Shown: one piece after another, positions 25,338-33,323 of the stretch
Layout: each line of letters begins with the position of its first letter
Position numbering within the stretch: the stretch's first letter is position 1
Source: Woeseiaceae bacterium
Lineage (GTDB): Bacteria > Pseudomonadota > Gammaproteobacteria > Steroidobacterales > Woeseiaceae
Length of the DNA: 64,000 nt
NCBI GenBank assembly: GCA_028277185.1
Contig: JANQGQ010000013.1
Location: 1 to 64,000, forward strand
Direction: 5' to 3'
Program-made: the position numbers and the translations under genes
Notes under the pieces: model-generated
Told to the model about the DNA's origin: nothing
The model's database searches: none
What the model saw: the letters and a program-made list of their open reading frames with translations, nothing else

Positions 25338-26021
25338 GTGATTAGAGTCACGGAAAACCTGCGGAAAATCCGCGATTTGCTGCACAAAAACGCACTCGAA
25401 CACGGCCGCGATCCCGAATCGGTCCAACTCGTTGCCGTGAGCAAAAAGCAACCGCTTTCGGCGGTGCTCGAAGCGGCCGCTGCCGGCCAGCGCGATTTCG
25501 GCGAGAACCTCGTGCAGGAAGGCCTCGAAAAGATCCGGGCCGCCGGCCGGGACGACCTGATCTGGCATTTCATCGGCCATCTGCAGAGCAACAAGACGCG
25601 GCCCGTGGCCGGGCACTTCGACTGGGTGCATACGATCGACCGCGAGAAGACCGCGCGCCGCCTGAACGAGCAGCGGCCCGACGACAAGCCGCCGCTCAAC
25701 GTCTGCATCCAGGTCAACGTCGATGACGAAGCGTCGAAGGCCGGCGTTCGGCCCGAGGAAGCCGTCGAGCTGGCCGCCTATGTAGCCCGGCTCGACCGTC
25801 TCCGGCTCCGGGGCTTCATGTGTATCCCGGAGCCGAAGGCGGACTCTGCTGCACAGCGGGAGTCCTTCCGCGCGATGCGGGCGCTTCTCGACGAGGCGCG
25901 CGGCCGGGCTCTGGACGTCGATACGCTGTCGATGGGCATGAGCGACGATTTCGCGGCGGCGATCGCCGAGGGCGCGACGCACGTCCGCATCGGAACGGCC
26001 GTGTTCGGTCCGCGGCGGTAG
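25338..26021 (+). CDS. yggS: YggS-family pyridoxal phosphate homeostasis protein
   Basis: A 227-residue PLP-binding TIM-barrel (PLPBP family), which buffers PLP and affects amino-acid metabolism. The PLP lysine is in LVAVSKKQ near residue 36; GENLVQEG, WHFIGHLQSNK and the C-terminal SMGMSDDFAAAIAEG with VRIGTAVFG are standard. The open frame runs back into the pilT start region; the GTG at 25338 gives the normal length and N-terminal helix. No clear ribosome binding site is seen. It is followed six bases later by proC, a conserved pair. Confidence 0.95.
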   Translation: MIRVTENLRKIRDLLHKNALEHGRDPESVQLVAVSKKQPLSAVLEAAAAGQRDFGENLVQEGLEKIRAAGRDDLIWHFIGHLQSNKTRPVAGHFDWVHTIDREKTARRLNEQRPDDKPPLNVCIQVNVDDEASKAGVRPEEAVELAAYVARLDRLRLRGFMCIPEPKADSAAQRESFRAMRALLDEARGRALDVDTLSMGMSDDFAAAIAEGATHVRIGTAVFGPRR

Positions 26022-26026
26022 CGATC

Positions 26027-26860
26027 GTGGAGGACCTGGCGACAAACGACGTCTGCGCCTTCATCGGCGGCGGCAACATGAGCCGGGCGATCGTGCTCGG
26101 GATGCTGCGTAACGGCGCGAGCGCGGCAGAGATCCGGATCAGTGAGCCGCTCGCCGACCGCCGACAGCTGCTCGCGGCCGACATGCCGGACGTCCGGCTC
26201 GAGGCGGACAACAACGCTGCCGCGGCCGGCGCGGATACGCTCGTGCTCGCCGTCAAACCGCAGGTCATGGAGCCCGTGTGCGCGGAACTCGCCGACACGG
26301 TGCAGTCCGGGAAACCGCTGGTGGTATCGATCGCCGCGGGTACCCGTACCGACGACATCGATAGCTGGCTTGGAGGCGGCGTCGCCGTGGTCCGGGTAAT
26401 GCCCAATCAGCCAGCGCTGCTTGGACTGGGCGTCTCCGGCCTTTATGCCAATGCGCTCGCCCAGGGCGAGGGCCTCGCGCGTGCGGAGCGGATCATGACG
26501 GCGACGGGTCGAACCGTCTGCGTGGACCGGGAAGCGGACATCGACGCCGTGACCGCGATATCGGGAAGCGGTCCGGCCTACTTCTTTCTGCTGATCGACA
26601 TCCTCACGCGAACGGGCATCGCGTTCGGTCTCGAACCGGCGACTGCCGCAACGCTCGCACTCGAAACCGCACGCGGGGCGGCGGCCGTCGCGGCGGACGA
26701 GGAGGAAAGCATGGAAACGCTGATCGCGCGCGTGCGCTCGCCGGGCGGGACGACGGCCGCCGCGCTCGACAGCCTCGACAACGACGGCGTCCGTGCTATC
26801 TTCGAGCGCGCGCTAAAAGCCGCCCGCGACCGGGCTCGCGAACTCGGCGGCGGCGCCTGA
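26027..26860 (+). CDS. proC: Pyrroline-5-carboxylate reductase
   Basis: A 277-residue P5C reductase, the last step of proline synthesis. The N-terminal NADPH site FIGGGNMSRAI, LAVKPQVM, RVMPNQPALLGLGVSGLYAN and the C-terminal AISGSGPAYFFLLID, then RSPGGTTAAAL, are diagnostic. The start is a GTG five bases after the yggS stop; the longer open frame upstream lies within yggS in another frame. Order yggS-proC-yggT is conserved in gammaproteobacteria. Confidence 0.97.
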   Translation: MEDLATNDVCAFIGGGNMSRAIVLGMLRNGASAAEIRISEPLADRRQLLAADMPDVRLEADNNAAAAGADTLVLAVKPQVMEPVCAELADTVQSGKPLVVSIAAGTRTDDIDSWLGGGVAVVRVMPNQPALLGLGVSGLYANALAQGEGLARAERIMTATGRTVCVDREADIDAVTAISGSGPAYFFLLIDILTRTGIAFGLEPATAATLALETARGAAAVAADEEESMETLIARVRSPGGTTAAALDSLDNDGVRAIFERALKAARDRARELGGGA

Positions 26861-26872
26861 CAGGATCGGCTC

Positions 26873-27433
26873 ATGACATCCGGTGCAACCGACGCTCTGA
26901 CATTCATCGTTCAAACGCTCGCGCAGCTGTATCTGATCGTGCTCATTCTGCGGCTCGTCATGCCGTGGCTCGGTGCCAACTTTCACAATCCGGTGGCGCA
27001 GGCGATCCTCAAGCTGACGTCGCCGCTGATCGTGCCGATCCGGCGGATTCTGCCGCCGATCGGCAGGCTCGACACGGCGACGCTGCTCGTGGCGTTCGCG
27101 GTTCAGTATCTGACCGTGCTGCTGATCGCCGTCATTCGCAAGCTTCCCACCGGCGTACTCGAGGTCGCGGTCACGTCGGCGGTCAAACTCGTCGTACTCA
27201 CGCTCAACGTTTTCGTGTTCGCGATTTTCATTCGCGTGATCCTGAGTTGGGTGAATCCGGGTGGCTACAACCCGATCATTGCGCTCATCGATTCCATCAC
27301 GGAACCCGTTCTACGGCCCTTCCGGCGCATTCTCCCGCCGCTCGGCGGCATCGACCTGTCGCCGATTTTCGCCATTATTCTGTTGACCGCTGCCGGCATT
27401 TTCCTGAACAGCTTCAAGATGTTGCGAATCTAG
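26873..27433 (+). CDS. yggT: YggT family membrane protein
   Basis: A 186-residue inner membrane protein made of two copies of the YggT domain, each with paired hydrophobic helices and a conserved RILPPIGRLD- or RILPPLGGIDLS-type loop (PIRRILPPIG, then RPFRRILPPLG). YggT proteins are linked to osmotic stress tolerance and membrane integrity; the mechanism is unknown. It follows proC by 12 bases, probably in one transcript with yggS and proC. Confidence 0.93.
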   Translation: MTSGATDALTFIVQTLAQLYLIVLILRLVMPWLGANFHNPVAQAILKLTSPLIVPIRRILPPIGRLDTATLLVAFAVQYLTVLLIAVIRKLPTGVLEVAVTSAVKLVVLTLNVFVFAIFIRVILSWVNPGGYNPIIALIDSITEPVLRPFRRILPPLGGIDLSPIFAIILLTAAGIFLNSFKMLRI

Positions 27434-27526
27434 CATCGTTGGCTCCGGCACCTTGAGCCGGCCGGCGAAAATGGGTGTATAGTGGTTTGCGAGCGGCCTT
27501 AAGGATTAAGGCGAAGGGAAAGGACT

Positions 27527-28000
27527 ATGAGCAGAAGCAAACCGATCCTGATTCTCAGTGCAGTACTTGCGCTGTCTGGCTGCGGCGGACCAGGCCCCGA
27601 CGCCGACATCCCGGAGGCCGAAGAGGCCGAAGAAACGAGCAAGGACATCGGCGAACACGTCGTGCATTTCAGCGCTCAGTCGACGGATCAGGTCTCGGCG
27701 GACATCGCGCGAGCATACGACATCGTTCGCAGCAAGAACCGCGCGATGCTCATCGTGTCCGTCGTCGGCAAGTCCAGCGGTGAAACCGTTCCGGCAGCCA
27801 TCGACGTCCGGGCCACGAATCTCACCGGCCAGCTCAAGAACGTCGCGATACGTCGCGTCGACGATCAGGAAGCCATTTACTACATCGGCGAGACGCCGGT
27901 CGCGAACCGGGAAACGCTGATCTTCGATCTGGACATCACTCCCGAGGGCATGCCGTCGTCTTTTGCCGTGCGCTTCAAACGCCAGTTCTATACGGACTGA
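27527..28000 (+). CDS. DUF4426-like lipoprotein
   Basis: A 157-residue exported protein. A signal peptide ends in a lipobox LSGC (residues 16-19), so it should be lipidated. The mature part begins with an acidic linker, then about 115 residues with HVVHFSAQSTDQVSADIARAY and the repeated beta strands IDVRATNLTGQLKN and IFDLDITPEG, consistent with DUF4426. In Pseudomonas a DUF4426 gene follows yggT-metX-metW; here it follows yggT directly and no metX or metW is present. GGGAAAGG precedes the ATG. A -10-like TATAGT at 27478-27483 could give it its own transcript. Function unknown. Confidence 0.8.
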   Translation: MSRSKPILILSAVLALSGCGGPGPDADIPEAEEAEETSKDIGEHVVHFSAQSTDQVSADIARAYDIVRSKNRAMLIVSVVGKSSGETVPAAIDVRATNLTGQLKNVAIRRVDDQEAIYYIGETPVANRETLIFDLDITPEGMPSSFAVRFKRQFYTD

Positions 28001-28085
28001 CAACCCCTCTCCCGACGACGGCGAAACCAGCGCACGCCATCCCGGCAAAACACAAAATATCCCGGAAAAAAAGCCCTTTTTCGGC

Positions 28086-28114
28086 TTAACGCTCGGGAAC
28101 ACATATGCTATGGT
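28086..28114 (+). promoter_or_regulatory. Sigma70-type promoter for the HU gene
   Basis: TTAACG (28086-28091) and TATGGT (28109-28114) are separated by exactly 17 bases, about 60 bases before the HU start codon. Transcription would begin near 28121, giving a leader of about 54 bases that contains the hairpin at 28129-28147. Confidence 0.65.
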
Positions 28115-28128
28115 CGCGCTGCTTTCGC

Positions 28129-28159
28129 GACGGGCTTACCACCCGTCTTTTGTTTTTTT
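28129..28159 (+). terminator. Terminator-like hairpin with T-tract in the HU leader
   Basis: GACGGG (28129-28134) and CCCGTC (28142-28147) form a 6-bp stem with a 7-base loop, followed at once by TTTTGTTTTTTT. The AGGAG ribosome binding site starts right after the T-tract. In structure this is an intrinsic terminator placed between a promoter and its gene, so it could attenuate HU expression or protect the 5' end. Confidence 0.6.
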
Positions 28160-28174
28160 AGGAGTTAGATTTAC

Positions 28175-28495
28175 ATGGCCGCAAACACCAAAAAGCCACC
28201 CACCAAATCTGAAATCTACGCGAAGATCGTCGAAGACACGGGACTGACCCGCAAGGACGTAGCTGCCGTTTTCGATTCGCTCAACGGTCAGATCAAGAAG
28301 AACCTGGGCGGCCGCGGCGCGCCGGGCATGTTCTCGATCCCTGGCCTTCTCAAGCTGCGTGTCGTCAAGAAGCCGGCGACCAAAGCGCGCAAGGGCATCA
28401 ACCCGTTCACGGGCGAGGAAATGATGTTCAAGGCGAAGCCCGCGTCGAAGGTCGTCAAGGCCACGGTGCTCAAAGGTCTGAAGGACATGGTCTGA
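28175..28495 (+). CDS. HU-family DNA-binding protein
   Basis: A 106-residue nucleoid protein of the HU/IHF fold. The N-terminal helices contain IYAKIVEDTGLTRKDVAAVFDSL, the body GRGAPGMFSIPGLLKLRVVKKP, and the DNA-gripping arm ends with the RKGINPFTGEEMMFKAKPASK variant of the usual RxGRNPxTGE. It is about 15 residues longer than E. coli HU, with extra basic residues at the N-terminus. It is monocistronic: a promoter and a leader hairpin lie before it and a strong terminator after. It probably compacts DNA non-specifically. Confidence 0.95.
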   Translation: MAANTKKPPTKSEIYAKIVEDTGLTRKDVAAVFDSLNGQIKKNLGGRGAPGMFSIPGLLKLRVVKKPATKARKGINPFTGEEMMFKAKPASKVVKATVLKGLKDMV

Positions 28496-28523
28496 ACCGG
28501 GCCCATCGTGTTTGAAGAAAAAG

Positions 28524-28549
28524 GCCGGGCGTAAGCCCGGCTTTTTTTT
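28524..28549 (+). terminator. Intrinsic terminator after the HU gene
   Basis: GCCGGGC-GTAA-GCCCGGC (28524-28541) followed by eight T residues. A textbook intrinsic terminator, 29 bases after the HU stop. On the minus strand it also lies just past the hydrolase stop at 28552 (with an AAAAA run on the plus side), so it may act in both directions. Confidence 0.93.
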
Positions 28550-28551
28550 GC

Positions 28552-29193
28552 TCAGACGCCGTGCACGGTCACGAACCCGGCAACGAGTTCGCGCAGCTCG
28601 CTCAATCTGCCGTGAAAAAAATGTTCGACGTCTTCGAGCACGACGAGCTCGGGCCCGGGTTCGAGCGTGTTGAACCAGGCGATCGTATCGTCGACGTCCA
28701 CGAGTTCGTCGACGTCGCCCTGCACGATCAGCCAGGGACACCCCGGCTGCGGGGCAGGATCGGCGGCGAAGCGTTCCACGGCCGGCGCCACACTGACGAG
28801 ACCCGCGAAGGCATTTCTCTGTGCGGCCTTGATCGCCATGGCGGCGCCGAACGAGAAGCCGGCCATCCATTGCGGCAGATCGGGAAAGCGCGCGGCGAGA
28901 TAGCCGGCCGCGGCAAGCGCGTCGTCCACTTCGCCCATACCGGCGTCATATCCGCCCTCGCTGGCTTCGGTGCCGCGGAAGTTGAAACGCAGCGCGGCAC
29001 ATCCCTTGCCGACGAATGCTCTTGCAAGCGTATGCGCCACTTTGTTGTGCAGCGTGCCGCCGTGTTGCGGGTGAGGGTGACACACAACCGCGGCGGCTGC
29101 CGGAGCGCCGTCACGCGGCAGGTCGAGCACTGCCTCCAGCTGCCCGACGGGTCCGGTGAGCATCAGGCGCTCCGACTGGGGTGCTCGCGACAT
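28552..29193 (-). CDS. Alpha/beta hydrolase (COG2945 type)
   Basis: A 213-residue alpha/beta-hydrolase. The strand-turn VCHPHPQHGGTLHNKV near residue 36, the nucleophile elbow GFSFGAAMA, the acid in VQGDVDELVD and the final His in VEHFFHG give a complete Ser-Asp-His triad. The family is cytosolic and substrates are unknown. I start at the ATG preceded by GGAAGGA; a GTG six codons upstream also keeps the frame. It is convergent with the HU gene and shares its terminator. Confidence 0.88.
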   Translation of the reverse strand: MSRAPQSERLMLTGPVGQLEAVLDLPRDGAPAAAAVVCHPHPQHGGTLHNKVAHTLARAFVGKGCAALRFNFRGTEASEGGYDAGMGEVDDALAAAGYLAARFPDLPQWMAGFSFGAAMAIKAAQRNAFAGLVSVAPAVERFAADPAPQPGCPWLIVQGDVDELVDVDDTIAWFNTLEPGPELVVLEDVEHFFHGRLSELRELVAGFVTVHGV

Positions 29194-29287
29194 GATCCTT
29201 CCACGGCTCACAGGGCCTCAAAACGCTACGGGAGCGAAGCGCGCGGCAGCTTTGCAGACCGCGCCGCACAATGCAAACGGCGGGGTG

Positions 29288-29314
29288 TTGGCATCCATGG
29301 CAATGCAGTAAAAT
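29288..29314 (+). promoter_or_regulatory. Possible promoter for rocD
   Basis: TTGGCA (29288-29293) and TAAAAT (29309-29314) with a short 15-base spacer, 56 bases before the rocD ATG. The hexamers are good but the spacing is not ideal. Confidence 0.35.
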
Positions 29315-29369
29315 CCTGTAGTTTCGGGGAATTACCGATCCGCTCGCGGGCAGATCCGGAGCGCCAGAC

Positions 29370-30587
29370 ATGCATTCAGCCATCGATCTCGAAGCGCAGT
29401 ACTGCGCAGGCAACTACCACCCGCTACCCGTCGTCCTTATCCGGGGCGAAGGACTCTACCTCTGGGACGACCGGGGGAAGAAGTATCTCGACATGATGAG
29501 CGCGTACTCCGCGGTCAGCCACGGTCACGCTCATCCGCGCCTCGTGAAGCTCGTCCAGGAACAGGTGGCGACACTCAACATCGTCTCGCGCGCGTTTCAC
29601 TCGGACCGCCTGGGACCGTTCCTCGAGCGGGCGTGCGAGCTCACCGGACTCGACATGGCGCTGCCGATGAATACCGGCGCCGAGGCCGTGGAAACCGCGA
29701 TCAAAGCAGTGCGCAAGTGGGCGTACACCGTGAAGGGGGTGCCTGAAGACCGCGCGGAGATCATCGCGTGCACGGGCAACTTCCACGGCCGCACGATCGC
29801 GATCGTCGCCATGTCGGACGAGCCGCAGTATCAGGCGGGCTTCGGTCCGTTTCCGCCGGGCTTCGCGCTGGTCGACTACGGCGACATCGACGCGCTGGAG
29901 CGCGCAATCACGCCGAACACGGCCGCCTTTGTCGTCGAACCGATTCAGGGTGAGGGCGGCATCGTCATTCCCCCGGCCGGCTATCTGAAAGCCGCGGCGG
30001 AACTCTGCCGGCAGCACAACGTGCTGTTCGTCGCCGACGAGATTCAGACCGGACTCGGGCGCACCGGCCGACTGTTAGCCTGCGATCACGAGGGCGTGAA
30101 ACCGGACGGGCTGATCCTCGGCAAGGCGCTCGGCGGCGGCGTGTTGCCCGTGTCGATGTTTCTCGCCCGCCGCGACGTAATGCGGGTTTTCACGCCAGGC
30201 GACCACGGCAGCACCTTCGGCGGCAATCCGCTTGCGGCCGCCGTTGGCCTCGAGGCGCTGAACATCCTCGTCGAAGAAGACTTGCCGGCGAAGAGCGCCG
30301 CGATGGGTGCTTACCTCAAAGCGGAGCTCGACGAGATCGAGAGCCCGCTGATCCGCGAGGTACGCGGCAAGGGACTGTTCGTCGGGATCGAGATCGACCC
30401 GGAACACGGCAGCGCCCGCGCCGTCTGCGAAGCGCTGATGAAGCGCGGTCTCCTGAGCAAGGAGACTCACGAGACGGTCGTGCGCCTCGCCCCGCCGCTG
30501 ATTATCGGCAAGGCGGAGATCGATTGGGCAGTTCGCCAACTTCGCGACGTTCTCGAGGATCTGGGTTCGATGCAGCTGGCATCCTGA
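29370..30587 (+). CDS. rocD: Ornithine--oxo-acid aminotransferase
   Basis: A 405-residue class III PLP aminotransferase, the usual size for ornithine aminotransferase, which converts ornithine plus 2-oxoglutarate to glutamate semialdehyde. Visible features are NYHPLPVVL at the N-terminus, the substrate and PLP loop MNTGAEAVETAIK, GNFHGRT, EPIQGEGG, the PLP Asp in LFVADEIQTGLGRTG and the PLP Lys in ILGKALGGGVLPVS. The glutamate semialdehyde product cyclises to P5C, the substrate of ProC encoded 2.5 kb upstream, but the two are separate transcription units. Confidence 0.94.
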   Translation: MHSAIDLEAQYCAGNYHPLPVVLIRGEGLYLWDDRGKKYLDMMSAYSAVSHGHAHPRLVKLVQEQVATLNIVSRAFHSDRLGPFLERACELTGLDMALPMNTGAEAVETAIKAVRKWAYTVKGVPEDRAEIIACTGNFHGRTIAIVAMSDEPQYQAGFGPFPPGFALVDYGDIDALERAITPNTAAFVVEPIQGEGGIVIPPAGYLKAAAELCRQHNVLFVADEIQTGLGRTGRLLACDHEGVKPDGLILGKALGGGVLPVSMFLARRDVMRVFTPGDHGSTFGGNPLAAAVGLEALNILVEEDLPAKSAAMGAYLKAELDEIESPLIREVRGKGLFVGIEIDPEHGSARAVCEALMKRGLLSKETHETVVRLAPPLIIGKAEIDWAVRQLRDVLEDLGSMQLAS

Positions 30588-30616
30588 GCAAACGGAGCCG
30601 CGACGGACAACACCGT

Positions 30617-31564
30617 ATGCCACCGTTTTCAGCGCCGGGCACCCTTGTCTTCCTGCTGGCTCTGATCGCGGGAGTCGTCATCGGCTGGATGCTCAGGAGC
30701 CGTCGCGCCGGCGCGGAGAAGGCCGCGATCGGCGAAGGCTGGAAGACGCAGATCGACGCGGTGCAGAACGAGAACGGCCGGCTTGCCGAACAGAACCGGG
30801 GTCTCATGGAGCAAGTCAGCCAGGCGCAGGCCGCGACCCGGCACGCGAAGCAGCAGGCGGAGAGGCTGTCGGCGTCGCTCGCCGAAGCAGTCGACGCCCG
30901 CGACGAACTCAGGCGGGACGTCAGGGCCGTGCGCAACAACCTCGAAAGCCTGATGAGCGAGAAGCACCGTCTCGCCTCCGAGGTGTCCGCCCGGGCCGCA
31001 CAACAGTCCAGCGCCAGCGAAATCATCGAACGCAAAGAGCAGCGTATTGCCAGGCTAAAACTCGAACTCGGCAAATGGCAGCAACGCCTGCCGCCGCTGA
31101 TCGAACGATTCCGGGCAAAAGACGCCGAGGTCATCCGGCTCGAGGCGGAACTTGCGGATGCCCGGGAGCGTATCGGGAGTCTCGAAGCCCTGCTTAGCTC
31201 GGAGCAAACCGTAGTACTGCCGGTCGGCCCGGACGACGACCTGCTTGCGGCGGATGCCAGCAACGAAACCATCGCGGGCATCGCGCAGCCGGACGATCTG
31301 CCGAACGGCGACGGAATCGTTGCCCGCGACGCCGACGTCCGGTTTCGGCTGCAGCGCGACGATCTCAAGCTGATAAAGGGCATCGGCCCGGCGATAGAGA
31401 AAACCCTCAACGAACTCGGCATCGTCCGCTTTGCCCAGATTGCCGGGATGCAAAGCTACGACATCGAACGTGTCGCGCGGCACCTCCGGGGCTTTCAGAA
31501 GCGCATAGAGCGCGAAGACTGGATCGGTCAGGCCGAGGCGCTTGCCCGGCACCCCCGGACGTGA
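30617..31564 (+). CDS. Membrane-anchored coiled-coil protein with C-terminal helix-hairpin-helix
   Basis: A 315-residue protein of unknown function. A TM helix (residues 8-27, TLVFLLALIAGVVIGWML) is followed by a long predicted coiled coil (about 35-205), a short acidic linker, and a C-terminal helix-hairpin-helix (LKLIKGIGPAIEKTLNELGI) of the type seen in DNA-binding or topoisomerase-linked proteins and in some ribosomal-protein L21-like extensions. The open frame continues upstream into rocD, so I start at the ATG that places the TM at the N-terminus. Its TGA overlaps the OmpA-like ATG, so the two are coupled. Tethering DNA to the membrane is inference. Confidence 0.8.
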   Translation: MPPFSAPGTLVFLLALIAGVVIGWMLRSRRAGAEKAAIGEGWKTQIDAVQNENGRLAEQNRGLMEQVSQAQAATRHAKQQAERLSASLAEAVDARDELRRDVRAVRNNLESLMSEKHRLASEVSARAAQQSSASEIIERKEQRIARLKLELGKWQQRLPPLIERFRAKDAEVIRLEAELADARERIGSLEALLSSEQTVVLPVGPDDDLLAADASNETIAGIAQPDDLPNGDGIVARDADVRFRLQRDDLKLIKGIGPAIEKTLNELGIVRFAQIAGMQSYDIERVARHLRGFQKRIEREDWIGQAEALARHPRT

Positions 31565-32403
31565 TGCCGACGAAGGGATACTCCCGAGGCCGGATGAGCT
31601 GGCCGCTGCTCGCGCTGTGTCTCACCGCGTCCGCCACCGGCGCCGACACGGCGGTGGACCGGCCGCAAACGGACGAGCGGCCCGTCATGCGCTTCGAGCT
31701 TCGCGAGGGTCATCTGTCGGTCGAGGGCGCCACGGCAAGCGACGTTCACGGCGATGGCATTCGAACCGCCGCGCAGCGCCGGTTCCCGGACGCACAACTC
31801 GCGTTCTCGCTCGAGACCGTGGCAGGTCTCGATGCCGGATGGCAGCTGTTGACGCTGGCCGCCGTCGACGTGGTCGCGGAGATCGAGACCGGCAACGTCA
31901 TCCTACGGAGCGGAGAGGTAACGCTCCGGGGACTCGCGAAGCGCGACGGTCTCCTCGACGTGCGGCTGGATCGACTGGAACGCCTCGCGCCGCCGGGCTT
32001 CGCGATCTCGAGGCAGCTGCTCCCCGGGGCCGATGCCGCCACGACGGCTTGCGACACGATGTTCGGAGCGATCCGGGGCGAGCCGGTACGCTTTCGCTCC
32101 GGCACGATCGAGTTGCGGCCGTCGTCGTTCGCACTCCTCGACCGCTATGCCGACTACATGGTGGACTGCCCGGCGACCCGCCTCGAAATCGTCGGTCATA
32201 CCGACGCAAGCGGCGACCCGGAGCTAAACCTCAAACTGAGCGAAGCGCGCGCCGCCGCGGTCGCCGACTATCTCGTCGGGGCGGGCGTGCCGGCAAGCCA
32301 GATGACGCACCGCGGCGTCGGGTCCAGCGAACCCGTCGCGGACAACGGCAACGCGTGGGGCCGCAGCAAGAACCGGCGAATAGAGATCCGGCGGCGCCGC
32401 TGA
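31564..32403 (+). CDS. OmpA-family peptidoglycan-binding protein
   Basis: A 279-residue exported protein. The N-terminal basic segment and hydrophobic stretch (WPLLALCLTASATGA) look like a signal peptide. A middle domain of about 150 residues has no recognised family. The C-terminal OmpA domain (about 180-278) has IEIVGHTDASGDPE-type, LNLKLSEARAAAVADYL and RGVGSSEPVADN segments with the peptidoglycan-binding Asp and Arg. It is coupled to the preceding coiled-coil gene by TGATG. A GTG three bases earlier is a less likely start. Confidence 0.85.
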   Translation: MPTKGYSRGRMSWPLLALCLTASATGADTAVDRPQTDERPVMRFELREGHLSVEGATASDVHGDGIRTAAQRRFPDAQLAFSLETVAGLDAGWQLLTLAAVDVVAEIETGNVILRSGEVTLRGLAKRDGLLDVRLDRLERLAPPGFAISRQLLPGADAATTACDTMFGAIRGEPVRFRSGTIELRPSSFALLDRYADYMVDCPATRLEIVGHTDASGDPELNLKLSEARAAAVADYLVGAGVPASQMTHRGVGSSEPVADNGNAWGRSKNRRIEIRRRR

Positions 32404-32406
32404 CGG

Positions 32407-32916
32407 CTACTCTCCCGGACCGCGCGCCTCCAGCAGTTCGACGTCGAAAAGGAGCGTGGCGTTGGGCGGAATCACGGGCGGAAAGCCGCCGGCGCCGTAG
32501 CCCATTTCCGGCGCGATCCTGAGAAGCCGCTGCTCGCCGAGCATCATGCACTCGACGCCCTGATCCCAGCCCGATATCACGCGGCCTGCGCCGAGCGGAA
32601 ACTGGAATGGCTGATTGCGATCCCTCGAGCTGTCGAACTTGCTTCCCTTGTTGTCCGCGGCGTCGGGGTCGAACAGCCAGCCCGTGTAGTGCACGTCTAT
32701 GATATCGCCTGCTTCGGCGCGGCGGCCGTAGCCGTGCTTGAGCAGCGTCGCCGTCAGTCCGGGAGCCAGTTCAACGGACTCGCCGACTTCGAACGCGGGA
32801 GGATCGCAGCTCAGCGCGCTTGCCGTGGCCGTCTCGTCTCCCGACTCGTCGTCGGCTGCTCCGCAGGCGACGAGCGCCAGGAGCGTGGGCAATACGATCA
32901 GGTACGAGATTCTCAT
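32407..32916 (-). CDS. FKBP-type peptidyl-prolyl isomerase lipoprotein
   Basis: A 169-residue envelope PPIase. A signal peptide ends in the lipobox LVAC, so the protein is lipid-anchored. The FKBP domain follows, with [59 protein letters not shown] all close to family consensus. It probably aids folding of exported proteins. The longer open frame starts inside msrB; I use the ATG that overlaps the msrB stop by four bases and has AGGGAA upstream. Confidence 0.9.
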   Translation of the reverse strand: MRISYLIVLPTLLALVACGAADDESGDETATASALSCDPPAFEVGESVELAPGLTATLLKHGYGRRAEAGDIIDVHYTGWLFDPDAADNKGSKFDSSRDRNQPFQFPLGAGRVISGWDQGVECMMLGEQRLLRIAPEMGYGAGGFPPVIPPNATLLFDVELLEARGPGE

Positions 32917-33323
32917 GGTTTGTTTCCCTTCGACGCGTCGGGGTCGGCAAAGTCGAGCGACGCGGAGTTGATGCAGTATCGCAAACCCGTGGGTTGCGGC
33001 CCGTCCGGGAAGACGTGGCCGAGGTGGGCGCCGCAGCGCGAACACAGTACTTCCTCACGAATCATACCGTGGGACCGATCCGTTTTCGTATACACCGCGT
33101 CGCCGGCAAGCGGCAGGAAGAAACTCGGCCAGCCCGAGCCCGAATCGTACTTGTGTTCGGAGCTGAAGAGCGCTGCGCCGCAGCAGACGCAGTGGTAAGC
33201 GCCGTCTTCCTTGTGATCGACGTACTTCCCGGTAAAGGCCCGTTCGGTCCCCTTCTGCTGCGTGACGTAGTACTGCTCGTCGGTAAGCCGGGCCTTGAGG
33301 TCCGCGTCGCTGTCGTCATTCAT
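32913..33323 (-). CDS. msrB: Peptide-methionine (R)-S-oxide reductase
   Basis: A 136-residue MsrB, which repairs methionine-R-sulfoxide in proteins. The zinc-binding CxxC pairs (YHCVCCG and [12 protein letters not shown]), substrate segment [14 protein letters not shown] and the catalytic region [11 protein letters not shown] are intact; the active residue is the Cys in RYCINSA. Full-length, cytosolic, with no signal peptide. It overlaps htpG by eight bases upstream and the FKBP gene by four downstream, so three protein-repair or folding functions share one transcript. Confidence 0.95.
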   Translation of the reverse strand: MNDDSDADLKARLTDEQYYVTQQKGTERAFTGKYVDHKEDGAYHCVCCGAALFSSEHKYDSGSGWPSFFLPLAGDAVYTKTDRSHGMIREEVLCSRCGAHLGHVFPDGPQPTGLRYCINSASLDFADPDASKGNKP

